From: DASQHW01 sp963837155
GTDB lineage: Bacteria; Actinomycetota; Acidimicrobiia; IMCC26256; PALSA-610
Reading direction: 5' to 3'
NCBI GenBank assembly: GCA_963837155.1
Contig: CAWIMB010000002.1
Location: forward strand, 3,596,001-3,660,000
DNA length: 64,000 nt
Shown here: positions 32,627 to 41,473 of the stretch, one piece after another
Layout of the letters: each line of letters starts with the position of its first letter
Numbering within the stretch: the stretch's first letter is position 1
Translations under genes and position numbers: made by a program
Notes under the pieces: model-generated
Told to the model about the DNA's origin: nothing
Databases searched by the model: none
Seen by the model: the letters and a program-made list of their open reading frames with translations, nothing else

Positions 32627-33409
32627 ATGGGTCAGAATCACGACGTGATCGACGTCGAGGCATACGAGCGCGACGGGTTCTGCGTGCTGCGAGAGTTCGC
32701 ATCACGGGCAACCGCGGATCAGCTGCACGACGCAGCGGTCGACCTCGCTCGCCGGCATGCGGCGAACGGCGGGCTCGAGCCGCCGACATTCGTCACGCCC
32801 GAACAGAATCTCGCGCACGTCGCGGCCCCGCAACCCGAGGACGCGGCGTCGAAAGTCTTCCGTGTCCACCACCTTGCGCCGTTCCGCGAGTTCGCAACGC
32901 GCGGACCGCTGCTCGACCGTGTCGCCGTCCTGCTCGGTCACGACGAGGTCGACTGCTTCTTGTCGCAGTTCATCTTCAAGAGCCCGGGCGCATGGGGCCA
33001 GCCCTGCCACCAGGACTCCTTCTACTTCCCGTTCACACCGGCGCGACCCGTCGTCGGTGTGTGGCTCGCGGCGACCGAAGCGACCGTCGAGAACGGGTGC
33101 CTCTACGTCGTGCCCGGCAGCCATCGCGAGCCCGTGCACGCGCACGTGGCCGATGCCCGGCCCAACGCGAACCTCGGCTACTACGAGATCGTCGACTACG
33201 ACCTGTCGTCCGCCGTCGCCGTCGAGATGCAGCCCGGCGACCTCTTGCTGTTCGACAGCCACCTCATGCACTTCTCGACCGACAACCGGTCGAGCCGCCG
33301 CCGCGCCGCGATGGTGTACCACTACGCCCGCGCCGGCACCGTCGATCACACCGTCGAGAAGCGGGGCTACTCGATCAACGACTGGATGCCGGTGCGCCGC
33401 CGGAACTGA
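32627..33409 (+). CDS. Phytanoyl-CoA dioxygenase (PhyH) family protein
   Basis: 260 residues. An Fe(II)/2-oxoglutarate oxygenase: the HxD motif is in PCHQDSFYFPF (about residues 126-136), the distal His in LFDSHLMHFSTDN and the 2-oxoglutarate Arg in RSSRRRAAMVYHYA. GCLYVVPGSHREPVHAH is a hallmark of PhyH proteins. The substrate is unknown. It is divergent from the cyclopropane synthase, 34 nt apart, and convergent with the zinc-ribbon protein gene. Confidence 0.85.
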   Translation: MGQNHDVIDVEAYERDGFCVLREFASRATADQLHDAAVDLARRHAANGGLEPPTFVTPEQNLAHVAAPQPEDAASKVFRVHHLAPFREFATRGPLLDRVAVLLGHDEVDCFLSQFIFKSPGAWGQPCHQDSFYFPFTPARPVVGVWLAATEATVENGCLYVVPGSHREPVHAHVADARPNANLGYYEIVDYDLSSAVAVEMQPGDLLLFDSHLMHFSTDNRSSRRRAAMVYHYARAGTVDHTVEKRGYSINDWMPVRRRN

Positions 33410-33418
33410 ACGCGCGCG

Positions 33419-34351
33419 TCAGGCGCCGACGTTCGGCACGAACGACGCGTCGAGCGCCTTGAACAGCTTGTCGGTGCCGTTCTTGGCGTGCACGAACACC
33501 ATGTACAGGCGCGAGCCCGAGAGCATGACGAGTACGTGTGCGGAGTAGCCGTCGGGTGCCTTGAACTTCGCGGTTATCGCCGGCAGGCCGCCGCGCTCGA
33601 TGCGTTCCTTGCTCACCAGTTCGCCGTTCGCGTTGGAGATGCCGCCGTTGAGCGACCCCTCGAGCACGCCGTCGATCCGATCGCTCGGGATCGCGACCGG
33701 CATGAGGATCGTGCCGGTGCCGAGCTCGTAGTCGTCGGTGGACACGATCGCAGCCGTCACCGTCGCGGTCACCGAACCGACCGTGACCGGCTGCTGGGAC
33801 TCCACCGGCGCTTTCGGGAAGCGCGCGGTGTACGAGCGGTCGGGCGACGTGTAGTCGATGCCCTTGCCCGCGGCGAACTCGCTCGTTCCCGCCGGCATCG
33901 CACCGCGGTCCGATATGAACTTGTATCCGCCCGCGCCGAGCGCGACCAACATGATGAGGATCAGCGCGCCGCGCGCACGCGGCGCCGACCGCGTGGGCTT
34001 GGTGACAACCGGCGGTGGCGGCGGTCGCCAGAGCTCGTGGCTCGGCGGCGCCATCGGGTACGCGGAGCTCGACGGACCCGACGACGGTGAGCCCACCGGC
34101 GGGGCGAGCGGCGGCGGCGCGCTCGGCAGCCGATCACGCCAGCTGCTGCCGATGACCGGCTCCGGCGACGGTGCACGCGGCGCCGGTGCGGGCGCGGCAG
34201 GTGCGGCGGCGACCGGCGGTGCGGCGGCGACCGGCGGCGCGGCCGGCATCGTGGCCGCGCCTGCGGCAACCCGCGGCAGGGCCGCGCCGCAGTGATTGCA
34301 GGTGTCCCCATCGCCGAAGAGCAGGTAGTCGCACGACGCGCACTTGCGCAT
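33419..34351 (-). CDS. Zinc-ribbon membrane protein with Pro/Ala-rich linker
   Basis: 310 residues. An N-terminal zinc ribbon MRKCASCDYLLFGDGDTCNH then CG (two CxxC) is followed by a Pro/Ala/Ser linker of about 100 residues with AAPPVAAAP repeats. One membrane helix (ALILIMLVALGAGGYKFI) comes next, and then an external domain: DYTSPDRSYTARFPKAPVES, VSTDDYELGTGTILMPVAIP, ending FKALDASFVPNV. The external domain is of a kind found in actinobacterial membrane proteins without known function. ATG 34351 is chosen so that the ribbon begins directly. Confidence 0.75.
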   Translation of the reverse strand: MRKCASCDYLLFGDGDTCNHCGAALPRVAAGAATMPAAPPVAAAPPVAAAPAAPAPAPRAPSPEPVIGSSWRDRLPSAPPPLAPPVGSPSSGPSSSAYPMAPPSHELWRPPPPPVVTKPTRSAPRARGALILIMLVALGAGGYKFISDRGAMPAGTSEFAAGKGIDYTSPDRSYTARFPKAPVESQQPVTVGSVTATVTAAIVSTDDYELGTGTILMPVAIPSDRIDGVLEGSLNGGISNANGELVSKERIERGGLPAITAKFKAPDGYSAHVLVMLSGSRLYMVFVHAKNGTDKLFKALDASFVPNVGA

Positions 34352-34503
34352 GAGATGGGTTATCGGCCCCACTTGGAAGGGCCTCAATACGAGATCACGA
34401 TGTGACAGGCGCCACATCTGTCACACGCCGGAGACCGTTTGGTCAGTTCGTCGCGGACGTCCGCGACGAAGTGCCCAAACGCTCGGGCCGGGCCGAGCCA
34501 CAC

Positions 34504-34531
34504 TTGACTGAATGAATCATTCATTTATACT
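34504..34531 (+). promoter_or_regulatory. Sigma-70 promoter with palindromic operator, leaderless TetR gene
   Basis: TTGACT (34504-34509) and TATACT (34526-34531) are spaced 16 bp, close to consensus -35 and -10. The spacer and -35 edge hold TGAATGA-A-TCATTCA (34509-34523), a perfect 15-bp palindrome. Six nt after the -10 lies the GTG at 34538, so the transcript is likely leaderless. An obvious TetR autorepression site. Confidence 0.8.
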
Positions 34532-34537
34532 CCGCCG

Positions 34538-35227
34538 GTGGCTCGTACCCGGGCGCCCGGCCGGCTCCAGGACATCCTCGACGCCGCCCTCGACGTGTTC
34601 TCGACCGTCGGCTACCGGCGGGCCCGCATGCAGGACGTCGCCCAGGCCGCGGGTGTCTCCCCGGGTCTCCTCTATACATACGCCGCCGGCAAGGAGGCGC
34701 TGTTCTCGCTGGTGATCCAGCGCGAGGTCGGCGTGGACGTCGACGGGCTGGAACTGCCGGTCCCGAACCCCGGTACGCAGGACCTCGAAGCGGTCGTCGA
34801 GCGCGTCCTGGTCGCGTCCATGCGGGCGCCGAGCCTGGTGGCCGCCGAACAGCGCGCCGCCGCAACCGACGCGCGCGCCGAGATCAGCGCGATCGTCGCC
34901 GAGGTCTACGACAGCATCAGCGGCGCCCGCCGGCTGCTGCGCCTCATCGAGCGCACGGCCCTCGACTGGCCCGAACTCGCCGACCGTTTCTACAACCGCC
35001 GCCGCCGACCGTTCGTGCAGCGCCTCGGACGGTACATCGCGCGTCGCACCGAGTCAGGAGACTTCCGATCAGTACCACATCCAGAAGTCGCAGCCCGATT
35101 CGTCCTCGAGAGCGCGTCATGGTTCGCGAACCATCGTCTCGGCGATCACGACGGCAAGGAGATCGACGACGCGGTGGCGAGAGCGACGGTGATCGAGCTC
35201 GTGGCGAACAGCTTGGTCGCGGAGTGA
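34538..35227 (+). CDS. TetR family transcriptional regulator
   Basis: 229 residues from GTG 34538. The N-terminal helix-turn-helix is canonical: RLQDILDAALDVFSTVGYRR, MQDVAQAAGVSPGLLYTYAA, GKEALFSLV. The C-terminal part is a typical ligand-binding helical bundle (LRLIERTALDWPELADRFYN). It probably binds the palindrome in its own promoter. The stop codon overlaps the start of the glycosyltransferase gene by GTGA, so it should control that gene too. The effector is unknown. Confidence 0.9.
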   Translation: MARTRAPGRLQDILDAALDVFSTVGYRRARMQDVAQAAGVSPGLLYTYAAGKEALFSLVIQREVGVDVDGLELPVPNPGTQDLEAVVERVLVASMRAPSLVAAEQRAAATDARAEISAIVAEVYDSISGARRLLRLIERTALDWPELADRFYNRRRRPFVQRLGRYIARRTESGDFRSVPHPEVAARFVLESASWFANHRLGDHDGKEIDDAVARATVIELVANSLVAE

Positions 35228-36625
35228 ACGCGTCGCTGATTGCGACGCTCACCGCGGTCTTCCATCTCGCGACGGCGACGATCTACGGCTATCACCGCGA
35301 CGAGTTCTACTACCTCGCGCAGGGGCGGCACTTCGCGTGGGGCTACGTCGACAACCCGCCGGTCACGCCGTTCCTGTATCGCGTGGGCGAGACGCTCTTC
35401 GGCTCCGGCCGCTTCGGCCTCGCAGTGATTCCCGCGCTCTTGCACGCCGCGATCGTGTTGCTGGCGGCGATGATCGCACGCGAGCTCGGCGGCAACGACC
35501 GCGCGCAACTCCTCGCTGCGCTCGGCGCCGCGCTCGCGCCGATCTTCATCACTGTCGGCCACTTCCTCGGCACGGTGACGCCGGAGATCGTCGCCGGCGC
35601 GGCCGTCACGCTCTTCGTGGCGAAGGTGCTGCACACCGGTGACCCCCGCTGGTGGGTCGCGGCAGGCGCCGCGCTCGGGCTCGGCCTCCTCGATCACTGG
35701 ACGATCGCGTCGTTCGGCATCGCGCTCGTCATCGGCCTGCTGCTCACGCCGCAGCGTGAGTTGTTGTTCTCGCTGGTGGGCAGTGCTCGGCGGGATCGTC
35801 GCATTCGTCATCGTGGCGCCCAACCTCTGGTGGCAGGCGCAACACGACTGGCCGCAGCTCACGTTCGCCAAAGAGCTGCGCGACTACGGCACGTTCCCAA
35901 AGATCCTGCCCGCGCAGTTCTTCATTCTCGCGGGGGCGTCGGTTCTGCTCGCGCTCCCCGGGCTGCTCTGGTTGCTGCGCAACGACACCGCGCGCCCCTT
36001 CCGCGCGCTCGGCATCGCATACCTCGTCACGCTCGCGATCGTCATCATCACCGGTGGCAAGGAGTACTACACGGCCGCCGCGCTTCCCCTCCTCCTCGGC
36101 GCTGGTGGCGCCGCGTTCGCGCACTCGTCGGGCTGGGCCCGGCCGGCGGCGATCGTTGCCTTCGGGCTCGTGTCGCTGCCGTTCTCGACGCCGCTGCTCC
36201 CGCTCTCCACCGCGAACACGATCCGCTCGGTCAACAAGGAGATCGGGGAGACGGTCGGCTGGGAGCACTTCGTCGACACCGTGACGCCGATCGCTGCGCA
36301 ACATCCCGATGCGCCGATCCTCACCCGGAACTACTCCGAAGCCGGTTCGCTCGAGCTGCTCGGCAAGCTGCGCGGCATGCACCGTGTGATCAGCGGCCAC
36401 CTGAACTACTGGTACTGGGGTCACCCGCACGGCATCTCGAACGAGACGATCGTGGTCGGCTACGACCGCGACGAGGTCGAACGGTTCTTCGGCGACGTGC
36501 AACTCGTCGCGACGATCCGCACGCCCCACGGCGTCGAGAACGAGGAAGACGGCGCGCAAGTGTGGATCGGCCGACGGCAGCGCGCCGACTGGGACACGCT
36601 GTGGCCGCAAATGCGCACCTACTAG
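35224..36625 (+). CDS. GT39/ArnT-like glycosyltransferase membrane protein, frameshifted
   Basis: A polytopic membrane glycosyltransferase using polyprenyl-phosphate sugars. The N-terminal acidic motif is in YGYHRDEFYYLAQGRHFAWG then YVDNPPVTP (ArnT/PMT pattern with D/E and NPP). About ten further hydrophobic helices follow, for example LLHAAIVLLAAMIARELGG and FFILAGASVLLALPGLLWLL. After ELLFSLVG the frame changes near 35780; the rest continues VLGGIVAFVIVAPNLWW to the TAG at 36625. About 466 residues in total. Start GTG overlaps the TetR stop, so the two are one operon. Confidence 0.8.
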
Positions 36626-36686
36626 AGGCCGGCGGCGGCACGCGACTAACGTCGCCCGGCGGGCGGCAGGCGACTGGGGGGGCACC

Positions 36687-37550
36687 GTGACGGCACGGAA
36701 GAAAGCCACGGTCGCGGGGATGGTTGCGGTGATCCTCGCGCTCGTCGCCAACGCGGCGTCGGCGGCGCCGCGCCATCGCGATCACGTGCGGCGCGTCGGG
36801 CACCGCGAGGTACTGCCAACCGGCGGAATCCGAGCCCGCGCCCAATCACAAGCCGCACAACAAGAAGACCGACAACCTGCGAGATCGCGGCGGCCCGATC
36901 CTGCCCGCATCACAGATCTATGCCATCTGGTGGGGTGATCCGAGCGGCTGGCCCACCGACGCCAACAGCGGCATCACCGACTTCCTCACCGGCTTCGGCA
37001 GCGCGCCGTACCTGCAGACCGTGCACCAGTACATGCGCGGCGCGGCGCTCACCACGACGTTCGCGCGCACCTTCACCGACACCAGCGCGCCGTTCGCGGG
37101 CGACCCACGTGAGCGTGACATCGGGAACGAAGTGGCCCGCGTGCTCACCGCCAACAATCTGAAACCCGATCCGAACGGCATCTACCTCGTGTTCACATCG
37201 AACTTCCCGTCGCGCACGAACTACTGCGCCTGGCACGGCGCAACCGCGATCAACGGCATCACGATCGCGGTCGCGTACATGCCGAACGTGAACAACATCG
37301 CCGGCTGCGAGGTCGGAAGCGTCAACGCCTACTACGCCGCGGCACCCAAGCGCTCGCGAACGTAACCGCGCACGAGGTCATCGAATCGATCACCGACCCG
37401 ATCCCGATAACCGCCTGGGCCGACCGCCGCCGCGAGGAAGTCGCCGACAAGTGCGCATGGAAGTACAACGGCACCGTGCCCATTGGATCGACCAACTGGC
37501 GGGTGCAGATGGAATGGAGCAACGCCACCAAGGGCTGCATCCAGGTCTGA
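36687..37550 (+). CDS. Secreted EXORDIUM/PHI-1-like protein with compensating frameshifts
   Basis: The signal peptide MTARKKATVAGMVAVILALV starts at GTG 36687. After a break near 36800 comes SQIYAIWWGDPSGWPTDANS, APYLQTVHQYMRGAALTT, then DPNGIYLVFTSNFPSRTNYC and AWHGATAINGITIAVAYMPN. A second break near 37350 returns the frame: NVTAHEVIESITDPIPITAW and EEVADKCAWKYNG. The His-Glu and Glu-x-x-D motif AHEVIESITDP matches SSHELFEAVTNP in the 19.9-kb protein, so the window holds two members of this secreted family. Plant relatives act in the cell wall; the bacterial role is unknown. Confidence 0.65.
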
Positions 37551-37609
37551 GGCGGGCTCTCCCGGAGGAGTTGCGGCCGGCGCGCGGGCTTCCGTAGCGT
37601 CCGCTCCTC

Positions 37610-38953
37610 GTGTGCCGGGATTGGCGCGGACGCGCATTCCTCCTGGTCGCGATCGCTTCCTTCCCGCTGATCGCGTCCGTCGCGACAGCTTCGCGGGCAG
37701 CGGCGTCGACCGCGCCCTCGATCGCGGCCGCGGCGACGCCGAACGGCAAGGGCTACTGGATCGCGCAGGCCGACGGCAGCGTCACCGCGTTCGGCAACGC
37801 CAAGAAGCATGCGGCTGCACGCGCGTCCGAAGCCGTCGGCTTCGCGCCCACGCCGAGCGGGAAGGGCTACTGGATCGCGACCGCGATCGGCCACGTGGTC
37901 GCGTACGGCGACGCCAAGTTCCACGGCACGCTCGCGTTCCGGCCGCTCGCGCAGCCGATCGTCGGCATCGCGGCGACGAGGTCCGGCAAGGGCTACTGGC
38001 TCGTCGCGTCCGACGGCGGCGTCTTTGCGTTCGGCGACGCCCGGTTCCACGGTTCGACGGGCGGGATGCGACTCGCGGCCCCGGTAGTCGGCATGGCCCG
38101 CGCACCTTCGGGGCACGGCTACTGGCTCGTCGCGTCCGACGGCGGCGTCTTCACGTTCGGCAACGCACACTTCTACGGGTCGACCGGCGGCCTGCAGCTC
38201 GTCGCGCCGGTCAACGGGATCACCGCCACGCCGACCGGCTCCGGTTACCGGCTCGTTGCGACCGACGGCGGCGTGTTCGCCTTCGGTCGGGCCCACTTCT
38301 ACGGGTCGATGGGCGGCCGGCCGCTGAGCGCGCCCGTCGTGAATCTCGCCACTACGCCCAACGGCCGCGGCTACTGGGAGTTCGCAACCGACGGTGGCGT
38401 CTTCACGTTCGGCAACGCGCACTTCTACGGCTCTGCACCCCACGTCGTGGTCGGCTCCTTCGGCCAGCGCGACTTCGTGTTCCCGTTCCAGGACCATTCC
38501 GCGACCGCGCCGCCCTCGGCCTGGGTCGAGGACCAGGGCGTCGACGTCTTCCTCAAGAATCGCGGCGCCGACGCGTGCGGATCGATCTCGAACCCGTCGC
38601 GACGCGACGGCCCCGTGCTCGTTGCAGTCGCGTCGGGCACGATTGCCGGCGCGGGGATCAGCGGCTTCGGCCCGTCGGCGCCGGTGTTGCACGTCGAGCA
38701 CGGGGCGCTCACCGGCATGTACGTGTATTACGGCCACAGCAGCGGCAACCTCGTGCCCGTCGGCGCGCACGTCACGCAGGGGCAGCCGATCACGCACATC
38801 GGCTGCGGCATCGTCGGCCAATCCGACGAGCCCCACGTCGAGATCGGCATGGCGTCGACCTATCCGGGCGTGCCGCCATGTGGGCCGGGTTGCCATGGCT
38901 CGTCGACCTCGGGCGCGATGCACCGATGGCTGCTCGCGACCTACGGTCACTGA
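37610..38953 (+). CDS. Secreted protein with KGYW-type repeats and degenerate M23-like domain
   Basis: 447 residues from GTG. A signal segment (LLVAIASFPLIASVATA) is followed by about seven repeats of 47 residues with the core GKGYWLVASDGGVFAFGDAR (variants FGNAHFYGS), a beta-propeller-like repeat frequent in Acidimicrobiia. The C-terminal domain is M23-like: GMYVYYGHSSGNLVPVGAHV, TQGQPITHIGCGI, DEPHVEIGM. The catalytic H-x-H is replaced by H-V-E and the first zinc ligands are not seen, so it is probably a binding rather than a cutting domain. It may attach to the cell wall. Confidence 0.75.
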   Translation: MCRDWRGRAFLLVAIASFPLIASVATASRAAASTAPSIAAAATPNGKGYWIAQADGSVTAFGNAKKHAAARASEAVGFAPTPSGKGYWIATAIGHVVAYGDAKFHGTLAFRPLAQPIVGIAATRSGKGYWLVASDGGVFAFGDARFHGSTGGMRLAAPVVGMARAPSGHGYWLVASDGGVFTFGNAHFYGSTGGLQLVAPVNGITATPTGSGYRLVATDGGVFAFGRAHFYGSMGGRPLSAPVVNLATTPNGRGYWEFATDGGVFTFGNAHFYGSAPHVVVGSFGQRDFVFPFQDHSATAPPSAWVEDQGVDVFLKNRGADACGSISNPSRRDGPVLVAVASGTIAGAGISGFGPSAPVLHVEHGALTGMYVYYGHSSGNLVPVGAHVTQGQPITHIGCGIVGQSDEPHVEIGMASTYPGVPPCGPGCHGSSTSGAMHRWLLATYGH

Positions 38954-38957
38954 CGCC

Positions 38958-39008
38958 AGTTCTTGCGACGAACGACGACGAAAATTGTCGCCGGGTGTCG
39001 CAAGAACT
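38958..39008. promoter_or_regulatory. 12-bp perfect inverted repeat with nested repeat before the 39016 gene
   Basis: AGTTCTTGCGAC (38958-38969) and GTCGCAAGAACT (38997-39008) pair perfectly across 27 nt. Inside lies CGAC-GAAAATT-GTCG. The right arm ends 7 nt before ATG 39016 and covers the place of the ribosome site, so the structure may control that start, or act as operator or terminator for the preceding gene. Confidence 0.5.
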
Positions 39009-39015
39009 AGAACGC

Positions 39016-39513
39016 ATGTCCATGGGTCATGATCGGGCAGAGGTTCAGGCCGCCATCGAGCGGTACATCGCGGTGCGCGACGAGATCAATGCCGGAAAGC
39101 GAACGTGGCGCGACCTCGCGCAGTTTTTCACTGACGACGCGGTGTTCATCGACCCCGCGTGGGGCCGGGTGCAGGGCATCGAGGAGATGAAGCGCACGGT
39201 CTTCGGTGAGGCGATGGAAGGCCTCGACGACTGGCAGTTCCCCACCGAGTTCTACGCGATCGACGGCGACAACGTGATCGTGAAGTGGCAGCAGATCCTG
39301 CCCGGGCAGCGAGCGGACGGCTCGCGCTACGTGCAGTCGGGCTACTCGACGCTGATCTACGCCGGTGACGGCAAGTTCTGCTACGAGGAGGACCTGCTGA
39401 ACATGACGCATTTCTTCGAAGACATGCGCGAGAGCGGGTGGACTCCCCCACCCAACATGGGCATGCCGCCCCGGAATCCGAACCGTGACTTCTCCCGGCC
39501 CGCGGGGCGGTAA
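39016..39513 (+). CDS. NTF2-like/SnoaL-type protein
   Basis: 165 residues of the cone-shaped NTF2 fold: VQAAIERYIAVRDEINAGKR, LAQFFTDDAVFIDPAWGRVQ, GIEEMKRTVFGEAM, YAIDGDNVIVKWQQILPG. This type acts as an isomerase, cyclase or ligand-binding protein. ATG 39016 gives the natural N-terminus. It overlaps the next gene by 29 nt. Together with the SnoaL-like and KARI-like genes it forms a compact operon of unknown pathway. No export signal. Confidence 0.75.
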   Translation: MSMGHDRAEVQAAIERYIAVRDEINAGKRTWRDLAQFFTDDAVFIDPAWGRVQGIEEMKRTVFGEAMEGLDDWQFPTEFYAIDGDNVIVKWQQILPGQRADGSRYVQSGYSTLIYAGDGKFCYEEDLLNMTHFFEDMRESGWTPPPNMGMPPRNPNRDFSRPAGR

Positions 39514-39985
39514 GGCGATCCGCGACGAGGTACAGGACACCGTCGACTACATCTCGATCACCCGCCTGCAGGCCGCGTACGCCGACACGGTGAACCGTCG
39601 GGCCTGGGCAGAGCTGAAAGACCTGTTCGTGGCCGACACGCCGATCCGCGTCGACATGGTGTCGAGACCCGCGATCGACCTGGTCGGCCCCACCGAGCTC
39701 GGTACGTTCATCGACAGCGCGATCGAGCGGTTCGAGTTCTTCGAGTTCGTGGTGCTCAACACGCTCGTCGACCTCACCGGCAGCGACGCCGAGGCGGCCC
39801 GGGCACGCGTGTTCATGTGCGAGCTGCGTCAGGAACGCGACACCGGCGAGTTCACGCGGGCGTTCGGCGTGTACCACGACGAATACCGGCAGGAGCGCGG
39901 CCGCTGGTGGTTCGCGAAGCGCCGGTACCAGTCTCTCGCGCGCAGCGGCGGTGAGGTCTTCCCGTTCCCCGAGGAGGAGTGGTGA
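39485..39985 (+). CDS. SnoaL-like domain protein
   Basis: 166 residues from GTG 39485. It has the SnoaL_4-like opening ITRLQAAYADTVNRRAWAEL followed by KDLFVADTPIRVDM, the middle ARARVFMCELRQERDTGEFT and the typical strand RWWFAKRRYQSLAR. Related domains are found in ring hydroxylases and steroid isomerases. It overlaps both neighbours, which points to obligate co-expression with the KARI-like reductase. Substrate unknown. Confidence 0.75.
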   Translation: MTSPGPRGGKAIRDEVQDTVDYISITRLQAAYADTVNRRAWAELKDLFVADTPIRVDMVSRPAIDLVGPTELGTFIDSAIERFEFFEFVVLNTLVDLTGSDAEAARARVFMCELRQERDTGEFTRAFGVYHDEYRQERGRWWFAKRRYQSLARSGGEVFPFPEEEW

Positions 39986-40959
39986 CGACGATCTTCTACG
40001 AGGACGACGCCGATCTCGGCGCCATCGCGGGCGAGCGCATCGCCGTCGTCGGTTACGGCAACCAAGGAAGGTCGTGGGCGCTGAACCTCCGCGACAGCGG
40101 TTGCGCGCCGATGATCTGCGTACGGCGCGACGACACGCGCGAGCAGGCGACGGCCGACGGCTTCGATGCCGAGGACGTCGAAGGTGCGAGCGACGCGGAC
40201 ATCATCTGCATCCTCGTGCCGGACGATGTCGTAGCGCTGCTCCCAATCACGCCGCGCGCGGATGCGTGCGTGATCGTCGCGAGCGGGTACACGCTCGCGT
40301 TCGGGCGTCTCGAACCACCGGGCGACGCGGGGATGGTCGCGCCGCGCATGCTCGGGCCCGAGGTGCGCCTCTGCTACGAGGAAGGCGTCGGCTTCATCAC
40401 CGCGGTCGGTGTGCACCAAGACGTCACCGGCCGGGCGCGTGATCGGGTCCTCGCCGTCGCCCGCGCGATCGGCGGCCTGCGCCAGGGCGCGATCGAGATG
40501 ACGCCGATGCAAGAGGCGATCCTCGACCTCGGCGTCGAGCAAGTGCTCTCGCCTGCGCTGACCGCCGTGAACACCGCGTTCGTGCAGACGATGGTCGAGC
40601 ACGGCATCCCGCTCGAAGCGATCGTCACCGAGCTCGTGCTCTCGGGCGAGGTCGAGCGCACGTATCGCCTGCTCCGCGAAGTCGGGTACACGGTGCAATC
40701 GGAGTTCCACTCGCCGACCTCGCAGTACGGGCAGCTGACCCGGCGCGGCCGCTACGACCACCTCGAGTTCCTCCCGACGATGCGCACGCTCGCCGACGAC
40801 ATCACGAGCGGCCGCTTCGCCGACGAGTGGGATGCCGAACGCGACGCCGGTTATCCCACGCTTGCGAAGCTCAAGGAGCAGCACGCGGGCGCGGCAGTGC
40901 GCGAGTACGAAGCGGAGCTCCGTCGCCGGCTCGGGCCCGGCGTGCGCCGGGGTTCGTAA
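39979..40959 (+). CDS. Ketol-acid reductoisomerase-like (IlvC family) protein
   Basis: 326 residues. The Rossmann motif RIAVVGYGNQGRSWALNLRD is the IlvN-domain signature, and VAPRMLGPEVRLCYEEGVGF replaces the usual KGPGxxVR segment of true KARI. The C-terminal knotted helical region follows (MTPMQEAILDLGVEQVLSPA), with acidic residues that bind Mg in KARI: Asp and Glu in DLGVE and later VTELVLSGEVERTYRL. The altered active-site loop and context outside a valine-isoleucine operon suggest a specialised ketol-acid or related reductase. GTG start, overlapping the SnoaL gene. Confidence 0.75.
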   Translation: MVTTIFYEDDADLGAIAGERIAVVGYGNQGRSWALNLRDSGCAPMICVRRDDTREQATADGFDAEDVEGASDADIICILVPDDVVALLPITPRADACVIVASGYTLAFGRLEPPGDAGMVAPRMLGPEVRLCYEEGVGFITAVGVHQDVTGRARDRVLAVARAIGGLRQGAIEMTPMQEAILDLGVEQVLSPALTAVNTAFVQTMVEHGIPLEAIVTELVLSGEVERTYRLLREVGYTVQSEFHSPTSQYGQLTRRGRYDHLEFLPTMRTLADDITSGRFADEWDAERDAGYPTLAKLKEQHAGAAVREYEAELRRRLGPGVRRGS

Positions 40960-40979
40960 CCGTCAGGACGTGCGACGGC

Positions 40980-41306
40980 TCAGGCCGCGATGCCGTAGTA
41001 CTCGCGCAACTCCTTGGCGACCTCGGGCGTCAACACGTGGTCGCCACGCGGCTTCGGCACGCGCTTGATACTGGCCTTGTCGAACGGCACGACGAGACGA
41101 CCGCCCTCGTCGACGTACGCATTCTGCAGCGGCACGAAGTGCTCGCCACCCAAGAACCCCGTCTTCACGACCGCCCAGCGGGGGGTGAACTCACTGTCGG
41201 CGAACAGGACGTCGGTGACCTTCCCGATCGGCTGCAGCTGCGTGTCCACCACCGTCGAATCGTTCAGTCCAGTCATGGGCTCGTTGCTTTGGCGTTCGTA
41301 TGTCAT
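40980..41306 (-). CDS. PRC-barrel domain protein
   Basis: 108 residues. STVVDTQLQPIGKVTDVLFA followed by RWAVVKTGFLGGEHFVPLQN and AYVDEGGRLVVPFDKASIKR is a PRC-barrel. The C-terminal VLTPEVAKELREYYGI is typical of DUF2171-like actinobacterial stress proteins. ATG 41306 is chosen; ATG 41276 (MTGLND) would also work. It is divergent from the hotdog gene at 41474, with 167 bp between them showing no other feature. Confidence 0.75.
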   Translation of the reverse strand: MTYERQSNEPMTGLNDSTVVDTQLQPIGKVTDVLFADSEFTPRWAVVKTGFLGGEHFVPLQNAYVDEGGRLVVPFDKASIKRVPKPRGDHVLTPEVAKELREYYGIAA

Positions 41307-41473
41307 CCCACACGCGTACCCGAACCAGCGGGAGAGGACGCCGGACATAGGGCGCACAAGCCGCGCTCGCCGCGAGTTCCGGACGGACTGTTGGCGGCAC
41401 GTTGCGCCGGGTGACCACGCCGCCGCGCTCTGCGTTGCACGGGGTCGGCGACCAGCCGTGAGAGGCTCCGCCG

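Noticed and set aside
37322..38950. A 542-codon open frame antisense to the KGYW-repeat gene
   Set aside because: The repetitive Arg/Asp/Val-rich text mirrors the repeats of the real gene; no start signal or family.
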